This document shows positions 6,904 to 11,353 of a DNA stretch of 11,353 nt, piece after piece (the first letter of the stretch is position 1; every line of letters begins with the position of its first letter). Position numbers and translations under genes: made by a program. The DNA lies in assembly GCA_024641225.1 (NCBI GenBank), contig JAHEDN010000043.1:1-11353 (forward strand), given 5' to 3'. This stretch comes from Burkholderiales bacterium. Its GTDB lineage: Bacteria; Pseudomonadota; Gammaproteobacteria; Burkholderiales; Burkholderiaceae_F. The notes beneath the pieces were generated by a model that did no database searches, was not told where the DNA came from, and was given only the letters and a program-made list of their open reading frames with translations.

Positions 6904-8805
6904 ATGACCGAACTGCTGAAGACCATCGATTCTCCGACCGACCTGCGCGCGCTCGCCCCGCAGCAGCTGCCGGCGCTCGCCGACGAACTGCGCGCGTTCG
7001 TGCTCGAGTCGGTGTCGCAGACCGGCGGGCACCTGTCGTCGAACCTCGGCACCGTCGAGCTGGCGATTGCGTTGCACTACGTCTTCGACACGCCGCGCGA
7101 CCGCATCGTCTGGGATGTCGGTCATCAGACCTATCCGCACAAGATCCTGACCGGACGGCGCGACGCGATGGCCGCGCTGCGCCAGATCGGCGGCATTTCG
7201 GGCTTCCCGCGCCGTGAGGAGTCCGAGTACGACGCGTTCGGCACCGCGCATTCGTCGACGTCGATCTCGGCAGCGCTCGGCATGGCGGTTGCCGCGAGGC
7301 ACCGTGGCGAGGACCGGCACGCGATCGCGGTGATCGGCGACTCGGCGCTGTCCGGCGGCATGGCCTTCGAGGCACTGAATAACGCGGGCGTAATCGAGGG
7401 GATCCGGCTGCTGGTGATCCTGAACGACAACGACATGTCGATCTCGCCGGCGGTGGGCGGCCTGAACCGCTACCTGGCGCGGCTGATGAGCGGGCGCTTC
7501 TACGCCGCCGCGAAGCAGGCCGGCAAGAATGTGCTCAGGCACCTGCCGCCGGTATTCGAACTGGCCAAGAAGTTCGAGGAACACGCCAAGGGCATGGTCG
7601 TGCCGGGCACGATGTTCGAGGAGTTCGGCTTCAACTACATCGGCCCGATCGACGGTCACGATCTCGATTCGCTGCTTCCGACGCTGGAGAACCTGAAGCA
7701 GCTCGACGGGCCGCAGTTCCTGCATGTGGTTACGCGCAAGGGGCAGGGCTACAAGCTCGCCGAAGCCGATCCGGTTCTTTATCACGGACCGGGCAAGTTC
7801 GATCCCTCCGTGGGTATCCGGAAATCCCCGTCCTCAGGGGCACCGACCTACACGCAGGTCTTCGGCGACTGGTTGTGCGACATCGCGGCGGCGGACTCGC
7901 GGGTGATCGGCATCACGCCGGCCATGCGCGAAGGCTCGGGCATGGTCCGCTTCGAGCGCGAATTCCCGGGCCGCTACTTCGACGTCGGCATCGCCGAGCA
8001 GCACGCAGTCACCTTCGCGGCCGGAATGGCGTGCGAAGGGCTGCGTCCCGTGGTGGCGATCTACTCAACGTTTCTGCAGCGCGGCTACGACCAGCTGATC
8101 CACGACGTCGCGACCCAGAACCTGCCAGTAGCTTTCGCGCTCGACCGCGGCGGCCTGGTCGGCGCCGATGGTGCCACTCACCACGGCGCGTTCGATCTTT
8201 CCTACCTGCGCTGCATTCCGAACCTGGTAGTAATGGCGCCGGCCGACGAAAACGAATGCCGGGCGATGCTGACCACTGCCGTGCGGCATGAAGGACCGGC
8301 GGCGGTGCGCTATCCGCGTGGTGCCGGCATCGGCGTGACCATCGAGCGAGATCTCGTGTCGCTGCCGATCGGCAAGGGCGAACTGCGGCGCGAGACCTCA
8401 TGCCCGCCAGGTGCGCGCATCGCGATCCTCGCGTTCGGTTCGATGGTGCAGCCGGCGCTCGCCGCGGCGGGTCCGCTCGATGGGACAGTGGCCAACATGC
8501 GTTTCGTCAAGCCGCTCGATCGGGAACTGATCGAACGCCTCGCGCGCACGCACGACGTGCTCGTCACCGTCGAGGAGAACGCGGTGGCGGGTGGGGCCGG
8601 TTCCGGCTGCGCGGAACTGCTTGCCGAACTCGGCATCGAGGTGCCGCTTCTGCTGCTCGGGCTGCCCGACCAGTTCGTCGATCACGGCGACACGCATCAG
8701 CTTCTGGCCGGCGTCGGCCTCGATGCAGCGGGAATCGAACGCGCGATCCGCGGGCGTTTTGCCGACCGGGTAGCACCGGCGCGGCGCATGAAGTCGGTGG
8801 CATGA
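6904..8805 (+). CDS. dxs: 1-Deoxy-D-xylulose-5-phosphate synthase (633 aa)
   Basis: Dxs condenses pyruvate and glyceraldehyde 3-phosphate to DXP with thiamine diphosphate, the entry step of the MEP pathway and a branch point to thiamine and pyridoxal phosphate. Landmarks: GGHLSSNLGTVEL (41-53, active-site His43), the TPP/Mg motif GDSALSGG...N174 (145-174), VVPGTMFEEFGFNYIGPIDG (232-251), the transketolase-like middle domain with catalytic Glu365 in VGIAEQHAVTFAAG, DLSYLRCIPN and YPRG, and a C-terminal domain with RFVKPLD and TVEENAVAGGAGSG. Length is close to E. coli Dxs (620). One oddity: residue 147 is Ser where GDG is the usual triplet; the Mg-ligand D146 is kept. Start: ATG at 6904 (MTELLKTIDSPTDLRAL) aligns with the family start; only a weak AAGG precedes it. 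Its TGA overlaps the next gene's ATG. Confidence 0.97.
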   Translation: MTELLKTIDSPTDLRALAPQQLPALADELRAFVLESVSQTGGHLSSNLGTVELAIALHYVFDTPRDRIVWDVGHQTYPHKILTGRRDAMAALRQIGGISGFPRREESEYDAFGTAHSSTSISAALGMAVAARHRGEDRHAIAVIGDSALSGGMAFEALNNAGVIEGIRLLVILNDNDMSISPAVGGLNRYLARLMSGRFYAAAKQAGKNVLRHLPPVFELAKKFEEHAKGMVVPGTMFEEFGFNYIGPIDGHDLDSLLPTLENLKQLDGPQFLHVVTRKGQGYKLAEADPVLYHGPGKFDPSVGIRKSPSSGAPTYTQVFGDWLCDIAAADSRVIGITPAMREGSGMVRFEREFPGRYFDVGIAEQHAVTFAAGMACEGLRPVVAIYSTFLQRGYDQLIHDVATQNLPVAFALDRGGLVGADGATHHGAFDLSYLRCIPNLVVMAPADENECRAMLTTAVRHEGPAAVRYPRGAGIGVTIERDLVSLPIGKGELRRETSCPPGARIAILAFGSMVQPALAAAGPLDGTVANMRFVKPLDRELIERLARTHDVLVTVEENAVAGGAGSGCAELLAELGIEVPLLLLGLPDQFVDHGDTHQLLAGVGLDAAGIERAIRGRFADRVAPARRMKSVA

Positions 8806-9587
8806 GCGCAGAAAAGCGGGTAGTCGCGGTTTTGCAGCATCACGGTGACGTCGGGCCGGGCTATTTCGAGGACTGGCTGCGCGAACACCGCATCGACTAT
8901 CGTCTCGTGCGCGTCGACGAGGGTGAGCCGGTTCCGGAGTCGCCGGAAGAGTACGCGGGCATCTGCTCGCTCGGCGGGCCGATGAGCGTCAACGACCCAT
9001 TGCCATGGATCGGCCCGGAACTCGCGCTGCTGCGCGGTGCGGTGGCCGCAGGCGTGCCGGTGATCGGGCATTGCCTCGGCGGGCAGCTGCTGGCGCGTGC
9101 GCTCGGCGCAGCAGTCTCGCGCAATCCGGTCAAGGAGATCGGGTGGGGCAAGGTGGCGGTCACACAGCCGCCACTGGCGCGTGAGTGGCTGGGCGCGACG
9201 CCTGCCGAGATCGAGGTGTTCCAGTGGCATAAAGACACCCTTGCATTGCCGCCGCGGGCAACGAATTTCCTGGCAAGCCGCTGGTGCGAGAACCAGGCCT
9301 TTGTCATCGAGCACGCGGGCATTGCGCACATCGGCGTGCAGTTCCATTGCGAGGCCACGCCGGCAATCGTGCTCATCTGGAGCGGCGACGACACCTGGTA
9401 CGACGAGGTCCAGGCCGAGCGCAGCGCGACCGGTGGGCCGGCCGTGCAGGACGCCGATGCAATGCGCGAGGATCTCGAGGTGCGTTGCGCGGCGATGCAC
9501 GTGTTGGCGGCGCGACTCTACGCGCGCTGGTGGCGTGGTGCGGCGCTGCGCGCCGGCACCGAACACGCGGCACACGCCATCCGCTGA
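8802..9587 (+). CDS. Class I glutamine amidotransferase-like protein (261 aa)
   Basis: A stand-alone class I (GMP-synthase-like) glutamine amidotransferase domain. The nucleophile elbow is GHCLGGQ with C91, and the His-Glu pair is H182 and E184 in QFHCEATP, so the Cys-His-Glu triad is complete, although the usual HPE is HCE here. ICSLGGPMSVND (54-65) is the oxyanion-strand region typical of the YfeJ/GMPS-like group, and FQWHKDTLALP (140-150) is also family-typical. Such proteins release ammonia from glutamine for an acceptor; as a single domain it may work alone on a small molecule (as with gamma-glutamyl peptidases) or with a partner synthetase. The ATG overlaps the dxs TGA (ATGA), and murB starts 23 bases after its stop. 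The acceptor is unknown. The C-terminal 60 residues, Arg- and Ala-rich, lie beyond the core domain. Confidence 0.88.
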   Translation: MSAEKRVVAVLQHHGDVGPGYFEDWLREHRIDYRLVRVDEGEPVPESPEEYAGICSLGGPMSVNDPLPWIGPELALLRGAVAAGVPVIGHCLGGQLLARALGAAVSRNPVKEIGWGKVAVTQPPLAREWLGATPAEIEVFQWHKDTLALPPRATNFLASRWCENQAFVIEHAGIAHIGVQFHCEATPAIVLIWSGDDTWYDEVQAERSATGGPAVQDADAMREDLEVRCAAMHVLAARLYARWWRGAALRAGTEHAAHAIR

Positions 9588-9610
9588 CGTTGCGCCGCGC
9601 TGCTGCGTCG

Positions 9611-10633
9611 ATGCCGCCGATCCTCGAGGAACGGGTTTCGCTGCGCGGGTTCAACACCTTCGGAGTCGAGGCGCGTGCGCGTTTCTTCTGCCGCGTACGC
9701 GGCGCCGACGACCTCGCTGCGCTGGCCGCCGAGCCGAGGCTCGTCGGACTGCCGCGGCTCGTTCTGGGCGGTGGCAGCAATCTGCTGCTGACGAAAGACT
9801 TCGAGGGCCTCGTCATCAAGGTCGAGGTGCCGGGCGTGCGCGATGTCGGCGCGGCCGATGGCGCCTGGCATGTCGAGATAGGCGCCGGCGAAAACTGGCA
9901 CGACACGGTTGAACGCCTGCTGGCGATGGATCGGCCCGGACTGGAAAACCTGGCGTTGATCCCTGGCCGCTGCGGCGCCGCGCCGATTCAGAACATCGGA
10001 GCCTACGGGCTTGAACTGGCCGAGCGCTTCGCCTCGCTGACCGCCTGGGACTTAGAAACGCAGCAGGCCGTGAGGATGTCGACCGCCGAATGCGACTTCG
10101 GTTACCGCGAAAGCGCGTTCAAGCGCGGGCTGGCCGGCCAGCGCGTGATCCTTTCAATCACGCTGGCGCTGCCGATCAAGTGGCAACCGGTCGCCGGCTA
10201 CGCCGATGTTGCGCACGAACTAAAGGCGCACGGTACCCAGCGGCCGACCGCTCGCGAAATCTTTGACGCAGTAGTCGCGATCCGCCGCCGCAAGCTGCCC
10301 GACCCGGCAGTGGTCGGCAACGCCGGCAGTTTCTTCAAGAACCCGATCGTCTCGCGCGACGAACACCGCGCGCTGATCGCGCATCACCCGTCGCTGGTCG
10401 GCTATCCGCTGTCGGGTGGCCGCGTGAAGCTGGCCGCAGCGTGGCTGATCGACGCCGCCGGGTTGAAGGGCGCCACGCGCGGCCGCGCCGGCGTCTTCGA
10501 GAAGCAGGCGCTGGTGCTCGTCAATCGCGGCGGCGCCACTGGCGCGGAAATCCTCGCGCTGGCGCGCGAAGTGCAGGAAAAGGTGGCGGAAAAGTTCGGC
10601 ATCTGGCTGGAGCCGGAGCCGGTGATCGTCTAG
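9611..10633 (+). CDS. murB: UDP-N-acetylenolpyruvoylglucosamine reductase, type I (340 aa)
   Basis: MurB reduces UDP-GlcNAc-enolpyruvate to UDP-MurNAc with NADPH and FAD, the second committed cytoplasmic step of peptidoglycan synthesis. FAD-domain signatures: NTFGVEARA (15-23), LGGGSNLLL (52-60) and IPGRCGAAPIQNIGAYG (117-133). Catalytic residues: the proton-donor serine S240 in GNAGSFFKNP, Y165 and R166 in FGYRESAFK, K228 in RRRKLPDP, and E336 in WLEPEP near the C-terminus. The tyrosine loop and length match the E. coli-like type I enzyme (342 aa). Oddity: in the loop usually written PG-x-V-G this protein has R120-C121. Start: ATG at 9611 follows the GATase stop by 23 bases without a good Shine-Dalgarno; an in-frame TTG at 9590 would add seven residues. 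No clear terminator follows. Confidence 0.95.
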   Translation: MPPILEERVSLRGFNTFGVEARARFFCRVRGADDLAALAAEPRLVGLPRLVLGGGSNLLLTKDFEGLVIKVEVPGVRDVGAADGAWHVEIGAGENWHDTVERLLAMDRPGLENLALIPGRCGAAPIQNIGAYGLELAERFASLTAWDLETQQAVRMSTAECDFGYRESAFKRGLAGQRVILSITLALPIKWQPVAGYADVAHELKAHGTQRPTAREIFDAVVAIRRRKLPDPAVVGNAGSFFKNPIVSRDEHRALIAHHPSLVGYPLSGGRVKLAAAWLIDAAGLKGATRGRAGVFEKQALVLVNRGGATGAEILALAREVQEKVAEKFGIWLEPEPVIV

Positions 10634-10730
10634 GCACCGGGAGGTTCGTGTCGGTCAGTCGGGTCGTCGCCGAGGCTGGAAGTTCGACGGTGGCACCTGC
10701 GACGCTGAAGGAACAGGCACCTTCGGCCGG

Positions 10731-10759
10731 TTGCGGGCGTTACAGACACGACAGAGAAT
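10731..10759 (+). promoter_or_regulatory. Possible sigma70-type promoter for the DUF4440-like gene
   Basis: TTGCGG at 10731-10736 and GAGAAT at 10754-10759 are separated by 17 bases, with three and four matches to the -35 and -10 consensus respectively. The spacing is ideal and it sits about 36 bases before the ATG, but the matches are partial and the base composition makes chance likely. Confidence 0.3.
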
Positions 10760-10783
10760 GTTCGACGAGACGAGAAGAAACGC

Positions 10784-10789
10784 GAGGAG
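10784..10789 (+). promoter_or_regulatory. Shine-Dalgarno for the gene at 10795
   Basis: GAGGAG, 5 bases before the ATG. It is one of the strongest ribosome-binding sites in the window and fixes the start of the small protein; the frame extends upstream into murB, but those codons are a shadow. Confidence 0.7.
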
Positions 10790-10794
10790 CAGAT

Positions 10795-11160
10795 ATGACG
10801 CCTCAAGAGGCACTCGAAGCGGAGTTGACGGAGCTCGAAGAACTGCTCCTTGTCCCGGACGTCCGCAAGTCCTCGCGACTCGCGGAACTTCTTGCCGACG
10901 AATTCATCGAGTTCGGCAGTTCGGGGCGTGTCTACACCAAGGACGACCTCGTCGCCGTGCTGCAGGCCGAATCGCCGGTCGTGCAAGTGACATCGGACTT
11001 CCGGGTTACGACTTTGGCCCCGGACGTTGCCCTCCTCACGTACAGGATCCGTCGACTCTCCCAGCCGCCCGTGGATACCCGTCGTTCGTCGATCTGGCGG
11101 AGATCAGGCGGTAGGTGGCAAATCGTCTTCCACCAAGCCACCGTCACTCCAACGACGTAG
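10795..11160 (+). CDS. Small DUF4440/SnoaL-like (NTF2-fold) protein (121 aa)
   Basis: A 121-residue soluble protein with the pattern of DUF4440/NTF2-like domains: an N-terminal helix EALEAELTELEELLL (5-19), RLAELLADEFIEFGSSGRVYTKDDLV (28-53), a beta strand VTSDFRVTTLAPDVALLTYRI (65-85) and the terminal pair SSIWRRSGGRWQIVFHQAT (98-116). The (S/T)-x-W-x-x-x-x-G-x-W-x-(I/L)-x-x-H-x-(A/S/T) ending is a good family marker. Relatives are small ligand-binding or enzymatic folds, and some are gene-cassette or stress proteins; no function can be assigned. No signal peptide. The start is set by GAGGAG at 10784-10789. By hand count 300 of its bases (10801-11100) are about 63% G+C, lower than the neighbouring housekeeping genes appear. 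It lies 161 bases after murB and probably has its own promoter. Confidence 0.8.
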   Translation: MTPQEALEAELTELEELLLVPDVRKSSRLAELLADEFIEFGSSGRVYTKDDLVAVLQAESPVVQVTSDFRVTTLAPDVALLTYRIRRLSQPPVDTRRSSIWRRSGGRWQIVFHQATVTPTT

Positions 11161-11353
11161 CGATGCCGGCACCTGGCCAGCTCTGGACGGCTGCCTGCTC
11201 GGAAGCGGAAGACAGCGCTGACCCGTCCCGATCGTCGCGCGGACGGTTTTCCGAGTCCCGTTATCGATGCCGGATTGTTGGAAGCGGTCGTTCAGGCATC
11301 AACGACAACGACCGGTGGCGAGTACGGCCCGGTTGACCGCTGATCAACAGGTC
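11161..11353 (+). other. 193-base non-coding tail at the window end
   Basis: No gene is supported. The short open frames lack ribosome sites and family similarity. The octamer CGGTCGTT at 11285-11292 pairs with AACGACCG at 11307-11314 (14-base loop), and CGATGCCGG occurs at 11161-11169 and again at 11265-11273. The hairpin has no T-tract after it, so it is not a clear terminator. A gene may begin beyond the window. Confidence 0.4.

Noticed and set aside
5814..7785. Long minus-strand frames (up to 467 codons) opposite ispA and dxs
   Set aside because: They have no recognisable domains, Arg/His/Pro-rich composition, and lie fully opposite two confidently identified enzymes.
10707..10724. A small hairpin GAAGG/CCTTC after murB as a terminator
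   Set aside because: The stem is only 5 bp with an 8-base loop and no T-tract; it is likely chance.
11115..11336. A 73-codon plus-strand frame across the end of the DUF4440-like gene and the tail
   Set aside because: It has no ribosome site, overlaps a better-supported gene in another frame, and looks like random coding.
11200..11341. A plus-strand stretch in frame with the DUF4440-like TAG that reads like protein (ending EYGPVDR, then stop)
   Set aside because: There is no ATG or GTG with a ribosome site and no family match; at most it is a decayed remnant, and I cannot support that from the sequence.
11161..11353. A possible integron attC or gene-cassette boundary after the DUF4440-like gene
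   Set aside because: DUF4440 proteins do occur in cassettes, but I could not find the paired RYYYAAC/GTTRRRY core sites with the expected folding; the visible inverted repeats do not match.

Overview
The window is a gene-dense, high-GC (roughly two-thirds G+C by eye) bacterial chromosomal segment. Several proteins resemble betaproteobacterial, probably Burkholderiales-like, versions: the FPP synthase first Asp-rich motif DDLPCMDDD, the Tat-exported dienelactone hydrolase, the HESIGHPLELDR-type TldD homologue and the xseB-ispA-dxs order. That placement comes from memory of family sequences, not from a search; a gammaproteobacterium is possible. No rRNA, tRNA, insertion sequence, CRISPR array or phage gene is visible.

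Layout. (1) 1-1850, minus: a two-gene TldD/PmbA-family unit. A full-length catalytic TldD-like protein overlaps by ATGA a second family member, of which only the N-terminal 130 residues lie in the window. (2) 1851-2084: divergent intergenic region with a terminator-like hairpin facing the TldD-like gene. (3) 2085-3869, plus: a Tat-signal dienelactone hydrolase-family protein, a clear intrinsic terminator, then a ZIP-family metal transporter. (4) 3882-5617, minus: an EamA/DMT permease overlapping by ATGA a mercaptopyruvate-type sulfurtransferase; the latter converges on the ZIP gene. (5) 5689-10633, plus: a tightly packed cluster xseB-ispA-dxs-GATase-murB, with ATGA junctions between xseB/ispA and dxs/GATase. 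(6) 10795-11160, plus: a small DUF4440/SnoaL-like protein of somewhat lower GC with its own Shine-Dalgarno, then 193 bases with no supported gene.

How the genes work together. The core is isoprenoid supply: Dxs makes DXP, the first MEP-pathway intermediate, and IspA makes C15 farnesyl diphosphate, precursor of undecaprenyl phosphate and quinones. MurB makes UDP-MurNAc, which is later built onto undecaprenyl phosphate, so the cluster holds genes for both the lipid carrier and the sugar of peptidoglycan. A class I glutamine amidotransferase of unknown acceptor sits between them and is translationally linked to dxs. The flanking pairs (TldD/TldE-like, permease/sulfurtransferase) look like independent small operons.

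Most of the window is ordinary housekeeping and metabolic chromosome. The points most worth a second look are the divergent TldD/TldE-like pair with its leader hairpin, the GATase between dxs and murB, Ser for Gly in the Dxs TPP motif, the altered MurB FAD-loop residues, and the compositionally distinct DUF4440 tail. No convincing wholly new system was found.
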